Part shown: piece by piece, positions 16,055-25,178 of the stretch | Numbering within the stretch: position 1 is the first letter of the stretch | How the letters are laid out: each line of letters begins with the position of its first letter | Source of the DNA: an uncultured Chitinophagaceae bacterium | GTDB lineage: Bacteria > Bacteroidota > Bacteroidia > Chitinophagales > Chitinophagaceae | Reading direction: 5' to 3' | Length of the DNA stretch: 64,000 nt | Assembly (NCBI GenBank): GCA_936908745.1 | Contig: CAKZFX010000010.1 | Span: forward strand, 186,001 to 250,000 | The notes under the pieces: model-generated | What the model was told of the DNA's origin: nothing | What the model saw: the letters and a program-made list of their open reading frames with translations, nothing else | Databases searched by the model: none | Translations under genes and position numbers: made by a program

Positions 16055-17851
16055 ATGAAAAATATAATTGCAAAATATACAATACTCAGCAGCCTGATGA
16101 TCGGCGGACTGGCTGTTACATTTACTTCCTGTAAAAAATACCTGGAAGTGCAACCGGTTTCTTCTTTTGGTCCTGACTATGTTTTTGGCAGTGTTACCAA
16201 TGCTGAAAGCGCTGTGCTTGGTGCGTATGCCTGCTTGGGTGGCGACCAGGGCTATGGTATCCGTTTAAACATGTACTATGCCTATGACAATGATGAAATG
16301 ATGGGACAGGAAGGTGCAGCCGACAATGAAAGAAGGGACATTGCACACTATAATACACAGCCAAGTAATACACAACTCGCTGCTCCGTTCAATCAACTCT
16401 GGAGAGGTATTGAAAGGGCGAATATTTGTATTTATGAAATTCCACGCATAGCACTGTATAGCAGCGGCAGCGCTTCTGCAAAAGCAGCCTTGCAAAAACT
16501 ATATGGCGAAGCGTTGACATTAAGAGCCCAATACTATTTCGAGATCATCCGCAACTGGGGCGATGTGCCTGCACAATTTCAGCCTTCAAGCCTGGAAGCC
16601 GACTTATTTAAAAAACAAACAGACCGTGATACTTTATACAACCGCATCCTGGCTGACCTTGCCGAAGCAGCTCCTTTGGTTCCCTGGCGTACGCAGGCAG
16701 GAACAACCAACGAGCGGATCACACAAGGTGCGGTAAGAGGATTAAGAGCAAGAATCGCTTTATTCCGTGGCGGTTACTCATTAAGAAGCGCTACCAGTTC
16801 TTATGGTGCGGTGATGGCACGTCCTGCGGACTATAAAACGTACTACCAGATTGCTAAAGAAGAATGCGAAACGATTATGCTGAACAGCACAGAGCATAGA
16901 CTGAACCCAAGTTTTCAATCGGTGTTCAAAGACGCACTGTGCAAATTCCTGGTGGAACCCAATGGTGAGATCATTTGGGAAGTAGGCATGGGCGGTGGCA
17001 GCTCCAACTTTGGCGATAGCAAACTGGGTTACTACAATGGTCCTCGTTATACAGGTACAGCCAGCCAGGGCAACTCGGCGCTGACAATTTTACCTACTTA
17101 CTTCTATACATTCGACTCTACCGATACAAGAAGAGATGTAACCTGTACTTACTACAACTTCAATGCTGCTTTGCAAATACAGGCCCGTGTATTATCTGAT
17201 ATGGTGGACGGGAAATTCAGAAGAGACTGGACACCGGTGGCCACTTCAGGCGCACAATACTTTGGTATCAACTGGCCGATGATCCGTTTCTCTGATGTGT
17301 TGCTGATGTTTGCTGAGGCAGACAATGAACTGAACAATGGCCCGTCTGCTGCAGCGATCAGTGCATTTGAAAAAGTAAGACTAAGAGGCTATGGCGGCAA
17401 TGCCACATTGATCGGCACCACGCCAACAGACTATGCCGGTTTCTTTGCAGCCATTATGAAAGAAAGATCATTAGAACTTGGTGGTGAAGGCATCCGCAAA
17501 TATGACCTGATCCGCTGGAATAAACTAAGTGAAAGAATTACCTATGTAAAAACACAACTGGCGGCAATGGTTGCCAACCAGCCGCCGTACGATCAGCGTC
17601 CAAAAGACATGTACTACCTGCCAAACCAGCCGGTAGCGTCAGGCATGGTATGGGGCAACTCTTTCTACAAGCCAACACCTGCGGCTGCACCAGCCGGCTA
17701 CTCTACACTGGCGTGGTTTGGCGGAAGTGGTATCACCAGCAAATTGATTGATTCGTATGCAAGATCATTTGAGGCCAACAAAAAAGAACTGCTTCCTTTT
17801 CCGCAGGCAGCAATTGATGTTAACCCTAACCTGGTTCAAAACAAATACTAA
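16055..17851 (+). CDS. susD: SusD/RagB-family surface glycan-binding lipoprotein
   Basis: The protein has 598 residues when started at the ATG at 16055; a GTG at 16046 would add three residues before an otherwise good signal peptide. The lipobox is TFTSC, then KKYLEVQPVSSF, typical of the family. TPR-like helices of the SusD fold follow, and the C-terminal region shows the usual NWPMIRFSDVLLMFAEADNE and FEKVRLRGYG blocks and IMKERSLELGGEGIRKYDLI. It binds glycan at the cell surface and acts as the lid of the SusC transporter encoded immediately upstream. Confidence 0.97.
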   Translation: MKNIIAKYTILSSLMIGGLAVTFTSCKKYLEVQPVSSFGPDYVFGSVTNAESAVLGAYACLGGDQGYGIRLNMYYAYDNDEMMGQEGAADNERRDIAHYNTQPSNTQLAAPFNQLWRGIERANICIYEIPRIALYSSGSASAKAALQKLYGEALTLRAQYYFEIIRNWGDVPAQFQPSSLEADLFKKQTDRDTLYNRILADLAEAAPLVPWRTQAGTTNERITQGAVRGLRARIALFRGGYSLRSATSSYGAVMARPADYKTYYQIAKEECETIMLNSTEHRLNPSFQSVFKDALCKFLVEPNGEIIWEVGMGGGSSNFGDSKLGYYNGPRYTGTASQGNSALTILPTYFYTFDSTDTRRDVTCTYYNFNAALQIQARVLSDMVDGKFRRDWTPVATSGAQYFGINWPMIRFSDVLLMFAEADNELNNGPSAAAISAFEKVRLRGYGGNATLIGTTPTDYAGFFAAIMKERSLELGGEGIRKYDLIRWNKLSERITYVKTQLAAMVANQPPYDQRPKDMYYLPNQPVASGMVWGNSFYKPTPAAAPAGYSTLAWFGGSGITSKLIDSYARSFEANKKELLPFPQAAIDVNPNLVQNKY

Positions 17852-17874
17852 TCACCGAATATAAACTCTATACT

Positions 17875-19491
17875 ATGCGATTGCTCCATCAAAAAATATA
17901 CAGCTACTTACTGCTGATCACTGTATTGGCTATTAGCTTCAGCAGTTGTAAAAAAATAAAAGACCCGGAAGAATTTGTGCCGGACAGGGTGTTTACGCCA
18001 ACAGGTGTAACGGCCACAGGTGGTGAAACCTCTGCGTCTATCACATGGAAGCCTTCTTTATTCTCCGCAGGACAAGGCGTAAGCTATACAGTGGAAATAT
18101 TCAACAATGCCACATTCAGCGGCACGGCTGCATTTACAGCAACCGTTGATACCATCGGTCTGAAAGTATACGATACCGACCTCGCTGTAAGAACAGACTA
18201 TTGGGTAAGAGTGAAAGCGAATGCAACGGCCAACTCTGCGGCTTCAGCTGGCTGGTCGGCTACCACTACCTCTTTCCGCATGACGGGTGAGCAACTATTC
18301 CTTTCTATCATCGATGATAATCTTACGGATGTAAGCGTGCAACTTCGCTGGAAAGCAAGTCCTGACCTGACAAAAATTTCATTGAAAGCCGGTTCGGCTG
18401 CCGCGGTTGACTATACATTGTCTCCCGCTGATCTGACGGCTGCGCAAAAAACAATCAGCGGACTTACTCCATCTACTAACTATACAGCCGAAATATTTAA
18501 AGGCACGGCGAGTAAAGGTATCATTACGTTCAGCACAAAATCGGCTGTACCAACAGGTCCGAATGTAATTACTGTTGGCCCAACTGATGACCTGGCAACA
18601 TTGCTTGCAACGGCTCCTGCAGGTGCTGTGTTTGTGCTGGCGCAAGGTTCATTGCATAAAGCGGATGCCGAAATTGTATTGCCGGCCAACGCATCATTTA
18701 CCATCTGGGGGCATTACGGCCCTAATCGTGCGGTGCTTGCTTTCAACGGTTTCCGTCTGCCAACAACAGCGGGAACGATCCGTTTTGAAAATGTTGACTT
18801 CACCGGATACCAGAACAATGATCCGGCGGGTACAAAACGTAACTATATTTTCAACCAAAGTGCTGCGAATACAACGGAAACAATTCACTTTGAAAACTGC
18901 ATCATCCGCAACCTGGTTAATACACCATTGCGTTTGCAAGGCTCAACCGGGCAAACGATCAATAACCTGAACTTCAATAAATGCACGGCTTATGATATTG
19001 GCGACAATGGTACGAACGGAACCTATGCGTTTGTGCATACAAACGTGGCCACAGGTAAAATAAATAATATACGCATTACCAACAGTACATTATACAAAAT
19101 CGGCTACAGCATCATCCTGCATAACGCTGCGCCATCAACATCTGTGACAATTACCAACAGCACGTTTGATAACACAGTGGGCAACACCCGTTACTTTATT
19201 GACTATAATACACAATCGGCCGGTTCTATCACACTGACCAATGTGATTATTGGTAAATCCTTGTCGCCGGGTGCTACAGCAAATGGCATTCGTTCAAGCA
19301 CAGCGCCAACTGTAGGCAATAGTTTCCAGGTATCGAATACCGGGTATGTGGCCAACACGATTCCGGGTATCACTACTTATGGAGGCGCTAATACCGATCT
19401 GTTTACTGCACCGGCAACTGGTAACTTCCTGATCAAGGATGTAAACTTTGCGGGTAAATCATCGGCTGGTGATCCTAAATGGAGATTGTAA
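17875..19491 (+). CDS. DUF5123/DUF4957 surface lipoprotein with fibronectin-like domains
   Basis: This 538-residue lipoprotein (lipobox SFSSC) carries one or two fibronectin type III-like domains (about 38-225, with GETSASITWKPS and TDYWVRVKA) before a parallel beta-helix region. The helix part, from about 230, has PAGAVFVLAQGS, FENVDFTGY, IHFENCIIRN and NFNKCTAYDIG ladder motifs, as in DUF4957 and DUF5123 proteins. In pectin loci of Bacteroidota such proteins follow SusD directly and are thought to bind polygalacturonan at the surface. I see no pectate-lyase catalytic signature, so binding is more likely than cleavage. The gap to susD is 23 bases. Confidence 0.85.
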   Translation: MRLLHQKIYSYLLLITVLAISFSSCKKIKDPEEFVPDRVFTPTGVTATGGETSASITWKPSLFSAGQGVSYTVEIFNNATFSGTAAFTATVDTIGLKVYDTDLAVRTDYWVRVKANATANSAASAGWSATTTSFRMTGEQLFLSIIDDNLTDVSVQLRWKASPDLTKISLKAGSAAAVDYTLSPADLTAAQKTISGLTPSTNYTAEIFKGTASKGIITFSTKSAVPTGPNVITVGPTDDLATLLATAPAGAVFVLAQGSLHKADAEIVLPANASFTIWGHYGPNRAVLAFNGFRLPTTAGTIRFENVDFTGYQNNDPAGTKRNYIFNQSAANTTETIHFENCIIRNLVNTPLRLQGSTGQTINNLNFNKCTAYDIGDNGTNGTYAFVHTNVATGKINNIRITNSTLYKIGYSIILHNAAPSTSVTITNSTFDNTVGNTRYFIDYNTQSAGSITLTNVIIGKSLSPGATANGIRSSTAPTVGNSFQVSNTGYVANTIPGITTYGGANTDLFTAPATGNFLIKDVNFAGKSSAGDPKWRL

Positions 19492-19580
19492 AATGAAAAA
19501 CACTATGTGAGCCTATGTTTCTATGTGGTAAAAAATAGTAAACACATAGGATGATAGTTCATAGATAAACATAGTAAACA
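19492..19580. repeat. Word-like CTATGTG repeat within the pectin locus
   Basis: CTATGTGAG, CCTATGTTT and CTATGTGGT follow one another, then inverted versions (ACACATAGG, TTCATAG, ACATAG). A sister block with the same words lies at 26803-26841, also in the same locus. Confidence 0.65.
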
Positions 19581-19600
19581 ATAGTTCTTATTTCTCTGTA

Positions 19601-19609
19601 GCAATCGTT
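19601..19609 (-). promoter_or_regulatory. AACGATTGC word upstream of the pectate lyase gene
   Basis: The minus strand reads AACGATTGC, followed by TACAG. The same 9-mer is in the operator-like sites at 12663 and 27341 and at 12737. Here the CCGG half is missing, so regulator binding would be weaker or absent. Confidence 0.3.
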
Positions 19610-19615
19610 AAAACA

Positions 19616-19643
19616 AAGGCTGCATTCCACGGAGTGCAGCCTT
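19616..19643 (+). terminator. Strong hairpin before the pectate lyase gene
   Basis: The 13-base arms AAGGCTGCATTCC and GGAGTGCAGCCTT pair throughout if one U-G wobble is allowed, leaving a tight CACG loop. The downstream sequence is TTATTAACTTT, a weak U-tract, and the ATG of the lyase gene is 23 bases further on. It may partly terminate the susCD transcript or protect the messenger of the enzyme genes. Confidence 0.55.
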
Positions 19644-19665
19644 ATTAACTTTAAAGGCGGTATCA

Positions 19666-21087
19666 ATGAAAAAAATTCTTATAGTGTCAGTAGGTTGCAT
19701 CATGCTGATGGCAGCAGGTTGTAAAGCACAAAAAAATGCAATGATGCCGCCACCCCCTGAAGCAGCGATCGCATTTCCCGGTGCCGAAGGTTTTGGTAAA
19801 TACACAACCGGTGGTCGTGGTGGCAAAATCTATATTGTCAGCAACCTTAATGACGATGGCAAAGGAAGTTTGCGCGAAGCCGCCGAAGCCAATGGTAAAC
19901 GCATTATTGTATTTGCGGTGTCGGGCACAATTCATCTCAATTCCAAACTGAGTATAAAAAGCAATGCAACATTGGCCGGGCAAACAGCACCCGGCGATGG
20001 TATTTGTATTGCCGATCACCCTGTGTCTATCAACGGTGATAATATTATCATCCGTTATATGCGTTTCCGCATGGGCGACCGTTACCAGAACAAAGGCATG
20101 GTGGATGGCAGCGGTCATGACGATGCGCTGGGTGGCAACCGGCATACTAATATTATAGTAGATCATTGCAGCATTAGCTGGAGCACGGATGAATGTTTTT
20201 CTATCTATGGCGGTGACAGTACCACCTTGCAATGGAATATTATTTCAGAACCATTGAACTATTCTTATCACTTTGAAAAAGGAGATAAGGATTGGGAGCG
20301 TCATGGGTATGGCGGTATCTGGGGCGGCAGTCATTTATCGGCGCATCATAACTTATTTGCACATTGCAATAGCCGTAACCCACGTTTCAATGGAACAAGA
20401 CTCGGTGCCACCAAAGAATTTGCCGACTTCCGCAACAATGTGATTTATAACTGGGGAGGTAACAATGTATATGGCGGCGAAGCAGGTGAATACAATATTG
20501 TCAATAACTACTATAAATACGGCCCTTCCACCAGCAAAAATGTAAAATACAGGATCGTCAACCCTTCAAGCACTGATGCTGTTCCTTTTGGACAGTGGTA
20601 TGTAAAAGGAAACTACGTGGACGAAGCACCGGAAATTTCTGCTAACAACTGGTTGGGAGTACATATGGGGAACAACGGGACGGATGCTGATAAAATAAAA
20701 GCTATCATTGACAAACCATTTCCGGCGATAACGTTGCCGGAACGATCGGCGCAGCAGGCTTATGACGATGTGATGCAATACGCCGGTGCAAGTTTTAGAA
20801 GAGATACATTGGACAAACGTATTATTAATAATGTAAAAAACAGGACAGGTTCATTGATTGATGTGCAGGGTGGCTATCCGCATGGTACAGCGTATGAACT
20901 GACAGTGAATGCATGGCCTGCACTTCAGCAGCTGCCTGCATTGACAGACACTGACCAGGATGGTATGCCCGATGAGTGGGAGAAAAAGAACGGGCTGAAC
21001 CCAGCGGATGCAAGTGATGCTTCCAAACAATCGTTACATAAAATTTATACAAACATTGAAGTCTATATTAACAGTTTGTTGAAATGA
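19666..21087 (+). CDS. Family PL1 pectate lyase, lipoprotein
   Basis: The protein has 473 residues with lipobox LMAAGC. The mature part starts IAFPGAEGFGKYTTGGRGG, typical of PL1 pectate lyases of Bacteroidota, then GSLREAAEANGKRIIVFAVS, DGSGHDDALGG, IIVDHCSISWSTDE and HHNLFAHCNSRNPRFNG. The Arg in NPRFNG fits the catalytic base of the family, and Asp residues in the DGSGHDDAL and DHCSISW strands fit the calcium site. The fold is a right-handed parallel beta-helix. The enzyme cleaves de-esterified polygalacturonan by beta-elimination and leaves unsaturated ends that GH105 can process. Its stop overlaps the CE12 gene in ATGA. Confidence 0.95.
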   Translation: MKKILIVSVGCIMLMAAGCKAQKNAMMPPPPEAAIAFPGAEGFGKYTTGGRGGKIYIVSNLNDDGKGSLREAAEANGKRIIVFAVSGTIHLNSKLSIKSNATLAGQTAPGDGICIADHPVSINGDNIIIRYMRFRMGDRYQNKGMVDGSGHDDALGGNRHTNIIVDHCSISWSTDECFSIYGGDSTTLQWNIISEPLNYSYHFEKGDKDWERHGYGGIWGGSHLSAHHNLFAHCNSRNPRFNGTRLGATKEFADFRNNVIYNWGGNNVYGGEAGEYNIVNNYYKYGPSTSKNVKYRIVNPSSTDAVPFGQWYVKGNYVDEAPEISANNWLGVHMGNNGTDADKIKAIIDKPFPAITLPERSAQQAYDDVMQYAGASFRRDTLDKRIINNVKNRTGSLIDVQGGYPHGTAYELTVNAWPALQQLPALTDTDQDGMPDEWEKKNGLNPADASDASKQSLHKIYTNIEVYINSLLK

Positions 21088-21833
21088 ATAAAATAACTTT
21101 CGGTATTGCAATTATTGTAACCGCTTTGATGCTGAACCCGCCAAAGAAAAAAATAAAGCTGTTCCTCGCAGGTGATTCTACCTGTGCTATCAAAGAACCC
21201 AAAGCCTTTCCCGAAATGGGTTGGGGAATGCCCTTTGTTTACTTCTGGGATTCGGCGGTTACGGTGGTGAACAAAGCAAAGAATGGGAGAAGCACCAGCT
21301 CTTTCCGCGACGAAGGTTTATGGAAACAGATCATGGATGAAGGCGGTAAAGGTGACTATGTGTTTATCCAGTTTGGACACAACGATGAAGTGCCGACTAA
21401 AAAAACCTATACAACGGAAGGGGAATTTAAAACCAATCTTACCAACTATGTAAAAGAGGCAAGGGAACAGAAAATGATCCCTGTTTTGCTGACGCCTGTG
21501 GCCCGGCGAAAATTTGATGCAAATGGGAACATTGAAGGCACACACAACGTCTATTCACAAATCGTAAGAGAAGTGGCGACGGCTGAAAAGGCATTATTGA
21601 TTGACCTGGATATAAAAAGCCAGGCTTTACTACAAAGCTTCGGAGTCGAAAACTCCAAACTGCTTTTTGTTCAACTAAAAAAAGGCGAACATCCAAACTA
21701 CCCTGATGGGAAAGAAGACAATACACACTTTTCAGAATTAGGTGCACGATTAATAGCGCAACTGGTTTTACAACAAATAAGAGAAAATGTTCCTGAACTT
21801 ATACCATATATCATTAACCCTGCAAAAAAATAG
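21084..21833 (+). CDS. Rhamnogalacturonan/pectin acetylesterase (CE12, SGNH hydrolase)
   Basis: The protein has 249 residues. SGNH blocks are clear: GDSTCA with nucleophile Ser near residue 32, NGRSTSSFRDEG, GHND in the oxyanion region, and DNTHFSELGA with the catalytic Asp-His pair. The order and spacing match CE12 rhamnogalacturonan acetylesterases. The enzyme removes acetyl groups from pectin and exposes backbone for the lyase and GH28 enzymes. The hydrophobic N-terminus (ITFGIAIIVTALML) suggests export. The gene starts inside the stop codon of the PL1 gene and its end overlaps the CE8 gene by 47 bases. Confidence 0.92.
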   Translation: MNKITFGIAIIVTALMLNPPKKKIKLFLAGDSTCAIKEPKAFPEMGWGMPFVYFWDSAVTVVNKAKNGRSTSSFRDEGLWKQIMDEGGKGDYVFIQFGHNDEVPTKKTYTTEGEFKTNLTNYVKEAREQKMIPVLLTPVARRKFDANGNIEGTHNVYSQIVREVATAEKALLIDLDIKSQALLQSFGVENSKLLFVQLKKGEHPNYPDGKEDNTHFSELGARLIAQLVLQQIRENVPELIPYIINPAKK

Positions 21834-23703
21834 CCTGCGTTTTGCATGGCTGTTGTTGTTACTGGCAGGATTGAATCTTCAATCAACGGCACAAACGGCC
21901 AACCCGCAGCAATACAAATATGTATTTACGGTGGCCAAAGATGGCAGTGGCGACTTTTATTCCATACAGGATGCCATTGAAGCAATGCGTGTCTATCCAC
22001 TAGCCGCTATTACATTATATATCAAGAACGGTGTTTACAATGAAAAAATATGGTTGCCTTCAGACAATGTAGATGTAACATTCATTGGCGAAAATGTGGA
22101 CAGTACCATTATTGCATGGGATGACTATTCAGGAAAAGGAAAACATACGACATTCAGTTCTTACACTGCCAAAATATCCGGCAACCGTTTTCGTGCAGAG
22201 AACATAACCTTTTCCAACACCGCAGGCCCGGTCGGGCAGGCATTGGCTTTATATGTGGATGCCGATAAAGCTGTTTTTAAAAACTGTAAATTCCTTGGTA
22301 ACCAGGACACGATATTTGCCGGTGGCGAATATGCACGGCAACTGTTTGATAGCTGTTATATAGAAGGAACAACAGATTACATCTTTGGTCCGGCTACCGC
22401 CTTATTTACAAACTGCACCATCCGTAGCAAAAGCAACTCTTATATAACGGCGGCCAATACCACAATGGGCAAACCCTATGGCTTTGTATTTATCAACTGC
22501 AAGATCATTGCAGACAGCAATGTGACGAAACTATATCTCGGTCGTCCATGGCGAGCTTATGCCAAAACTGTTTTTATCAACTGTGAGTTGCCTGCCGCCA
22601 TCACACCCGAAGGCTGGCATAACTGGAGCAATCCTGAAAACGAAAAGACAGCATTCTATGCCGAATATAAAAACTACGGCGTTGGCGCCAATACAGACAA
22701 GAGAGTAAAATGGTCGCACCAGCTGACAAAAAAACAGGCGCAACACTATTCGCCTTCGGCCATTTTTGATTTTAATGTCAAACTCCATGGCGTAAATGGA
22801 TATTGGTTTGGTACAAGAGAATCAAAAAACTTTGACTATACGGCATTTGTAAAAAAAGAACAGCCGGAAATCCCTTTATACAATACTGTTCCAAACAATA
22901 AACAGGTAACAGACAAAGAAAACTTCACGATACGGGAAGACAATGTAAAACGGGTGGCAAAAGTCAGCCGGCCTACATTGACTGTTTACAAACCACAAAA
23001 AGCGAATGGACAGGCCGTGGTTATATGTCCCGGTGGCGGCTACGCTATATTGGCCATTGATAAAGAAGGACACAAAGTTGCCGAAGCTTTGAGCAGTTGG
23101 GGTATCACGGCGTTTGTGTTGAAATATCGTTTACCGGATGATACAATTAACGTTGATAAATCCGTTGCTCCGTTGCAGGATGCACAACAGGCGATCCGCT
23201 ACGTACGCAGCCATGCCAAAGAATATGGAATAAAAGAAAACAAGATCGGCATCATGGGTTTTTCGGCAGGTGGTCATTTAGCCGCAACTGCTTCCACGCA
23301 TTTTGAATTTAAAGCTGACCCGCTGAATAAAGACACCGTTTCCGCTCGTCCCGACTTTTCAGTGCTGGTTTATCCTGTTATCAGTTTTGACAGCACGATC
23401 ACACATAAAGGCTCAAGAAACAACTTAATTGGTGCCAACGCATCGGCTGAAAAAATCCTCTTTTTCTCGAATGAACAACAGGTAAAAACAAATACGCCGC
23501 CCGTATTCCTGGTACATGCAGGTGATGATAAATCGGTGCCGGTGGAAAATAGTTTACGTTACTACCAGGCCGCCTTGAAAAACAATGTACCGGCTGAGCT
23601 GCATATTTATCCAAAAGGAGGTCATGGTTTTGGTATGTATAATAAAACAACAGAAGATAACTGGATGAACCGTTTGCATGCGTGGCTGAATGGATTGAAA
23701 TAA
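21787..23703 (+). CDS. Pectin methylesterase (CE8) fused to an alpha/beta-hydrolase esterase
   Basis: This 638-residue two-domain enzyme has a signal peptide ending near STAQ (about residue 36). Residues 43-345 are CE8: GSGDFYSIQDAIEAM, GQALALYVDADKAVF, GNQDTIFAG, GTTDYIFGPA and LGRPWRAYAKTVF give the catalytic Gln, two Asp and Arg. Residues of about 375-638 are an alpha/beta hydrolase with VVICPGGGYAILA, nucleophile elbow GFSAGGHLAA, and a C-terminal HAGDDKSVP...GGHGFG acid-His pair, like acetyl-xylan-type esterases. One chain would thus remove both methyl and acetyl esters. The start overlaps the CE12 gene by 47 bases; no later ATG precedes the signal peptide. Confidence 0.92.
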   Translation: MFLNLYHISLTLQKNSLRFAWLLLLLAGLNLQSTAQTANPQQYKYVFTVAKDGSGDFYSIQDAIEAMRVYPLAAITLYIKNGVYNEKIWLPSDNVDVTFIGENVDSTIIAWDDYSGKGKHTTFSSYTAKISGNRFRAENITFSNTAGPVGQALALYVDADKAVFKNCKFLGNQDTIFAGGEYARQLFDSCYIEGTTDYIFGPATALFTNCTIRSKSNSYITAANTTMGKPYGFVFINCKIIADSNVTKLYLGRPWRAYAKTVFINCELPAAITPEGWHNWSNPENEKTAFYAEYKNYGVGANTDKRVKWSHQLTKKQAQHYSPSAIFDFNVKLHGVNGYWFGTRESKNFDYTAFVKKEQPEIPLYNTVPNNKQVTDKENFTIREDNVKRVAKVSRPTLTVYKPQKANGQAVVICPGGGYAILAIDKEGHKVAEALSSWGITAFVLKYRLPDDTINVDKSVAPLQDAQQAIRYVRSHAKEYGIKENKIGIMGFSAGGHLAATASTHFEFKADPLNKDTVSARPDFSVLVYPVISFDSTITHKGSRNNLIGANASAEKILFFSNEQQVKTNTPPVFLVHAGDDKSVPVENSLRYYQAALKNNVPAELHIYPKGGHGFGMYNKTTEDNWMNRLHAWLNGLK

Positions 23704-23748
23704 AATCTGCGCATATCTGCGAGGTCTGCGGGAGATAAAAAATATAAG
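23704..23748. repeat. Word-like CTGCG repeat inside the enzyme operon
   Basis: CTGCGCATATCTGCGAGG and TCTGCGGGAGATAAAA fill the 45-base gap between two co-directional genes. The same words occur at about 3048 and 3245 and a remnant (CAGCGGGAGA) at about 55542 and 63623. Confidence 0.6.
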
Positions 23749-25173
23749 ATGATTCAAAAGAATAGAAACCTATGGTTATTGGTATTGTTCTTCGGCTCTC
23801 TTTCCTGTGCCGTCAGCAAACCATCTGTCAGTGAAGGCTGGCAAACGTCTGCGCAGCCTTTGAAAGAAATGGAAGCCTTGCGAAAAAAAATTAAAGCGCC
23901 TGTGTTTCCTAACAAAGACTTTTTGATCACATCTTACGGTGCTGTCGGCGATGGTAAAACGCTGAACACAGAAGCATTTAAAAAAGCGATTGAAGACTGT
24001 CATAATAAAGGTGGGGGCCGTGTGATCGTTCCGCTTGGCAACTTTCTAACCGGGGCTATTTACTTAAAAAGCAATGTCAACCTTCATTTGGCTGACAGCG
24101 CAAAGATTTTATTCAGTGTTAATCCCAAAGACTACCCAATCGTTTTCACCCGCTGGGAAGGAATGGAACTGATGAACTACTCGGCACTGATCTATGCCTA
24201 TGGTGAAAAAAATATCGCTATTACTGGTCATGGTACATTGGACGGGCAGGCCAACTGGGACAACTGGTGGCTATGGAATAAAGACCGCCCGGCGATGCAG
24301 TTCAAGGCAAGAAACCTGTTGCACGAATACAATCATCAACAAACCGATCCGCGTACAAGAATATTTGGTGATGGCCATTACCTGCGCCCCAACTTTATCC
24401 AGCCCTACAATTGTGAAAATATCCTGATCTCCGATGTACGTGTACTGAACTCACCGATGTGGAATATCAACCCGGTATTGAGTGAGAATATTATTATAGA
24501 CAATGTGCGCATTGAAGGACTCGGACCAAACAATGATGGCGTTGATCCTGAATCATGCAAAAATGTATGGATCCGGAACTGTTACTTTGATACAGGCGAT
24601 GATTGTATTGCTATCAAATCAGGCCGTGATGAAGACGGACGAAGAATTGCCCGCCCGGCCGAAAACCATATCATTGAAGGCTGTGAAATGAAAGAAGGGC
24701 ATGGCGGGGTGGTGATTGGAAGTGAAATATCCGGTGGTGCCAAAAATATCTATGCCATCAATTGTAAAATGGACAGCCCCAACTTAGACCGTGTGCTGCG
24801 GTTGAAAACAAGCTCCAGCCGTGGCGGTGTGATTGAAAATGTATTTATGAAAGATGTGCAGGTAGGCGCTTACAAAGAAGCAGCCTTGCACTTTACCATG
24901 TTTTATGAGCAACCGGGCAACTTTATGCCAACGATACGGAATGTGTGGGTGGAAAACTTAGACGTGTCCAACGGGGGTAAATATGCGGTGTATGTGCATG
25001 CTTACAAAGAATCGCCGGTAAAGAACCTGAAAATGATCAACTGTAATATACGTGGTGTGAAAGAATCTTTTTTAGTTGACTATACCGAAGGCGCTATGCT
25101 GAAAAATGTATTGATCAATGGGAAAGAATCGGTGATGCCGCCTTCTGCACCTTTTCCTGCAAAAGCGAAATAA
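23749..25173 (+). CDS. Polygalacturonase-type glycoside hydrolase family 28, lipoprotein
   Basis: This 474-residue protein has a short lipoprotein signal (FFGSLSC). GH28 motifs are in order: NNDGVDPESCKNVW, DTGDDCIAIKSGRD with the paired catalytic Asp, EGHGGVVIGSE with the conserved His, and RVLRLKTS for the Arg-x-Lys motif. The fold is a right-handed beta-helix. It hydrolyses alpha-1,4-galacturonosyl bonds or related linkages in pectin; the extended YesR/PehX-like sequence suggests an exo-acting enzyme. Lipidation places it in the periplasm or on the surface. Six bases separate it from the GH43 gene. Confidence 0.93.
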   Translation: MIQKNRNLWLLVLFFGSLSCAVSKPSVSEGWQTSAQPLKEMEALRKKIKAPVFPNKDFLITSYGAVGDGKTLNTEAFKKAIEDCHNKGGGRVIVPLGNFLTGAIYLKSNVNLHLADSAKILFSVNPKDYPIVFTRWEGMELMNYSALIYAYGEKNIAITGHGTLDGQANWDNWWLWNKDRPAMQFKARNLLHEYNHQQTDPRTRIFGDGHYLRPNFIQPYNCENILISDVRVLNSPMWNINPVLSENIIIDNVRIEGLGPNNDGVDPESCKNVWIRNCYFDTGDDCIAIKSGRDEDGRRIARPAENHIIEGCEMKEGHGGVVIGSEISGGAKNIYAINCKMDSPNLDRVLRLKTSSSRGGVIENVFMKDVQVGAYKEAALHFTMFYEQPGNFMPTIRNVWVENLDVSNGGKYAVYVHAYKESPVKNLKMINCNIRGVKESFLVDYTEGAMLKNVLINGKESVMPPSAPFPAKAK

Positions 25174-25178
25174 GAAAT

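Noticed and set aside
19687..20232. Minus-strand open frame of 181 codons
   Set aside because: Antisense to the well-supported PL1 pectate lyase gene; no family features.
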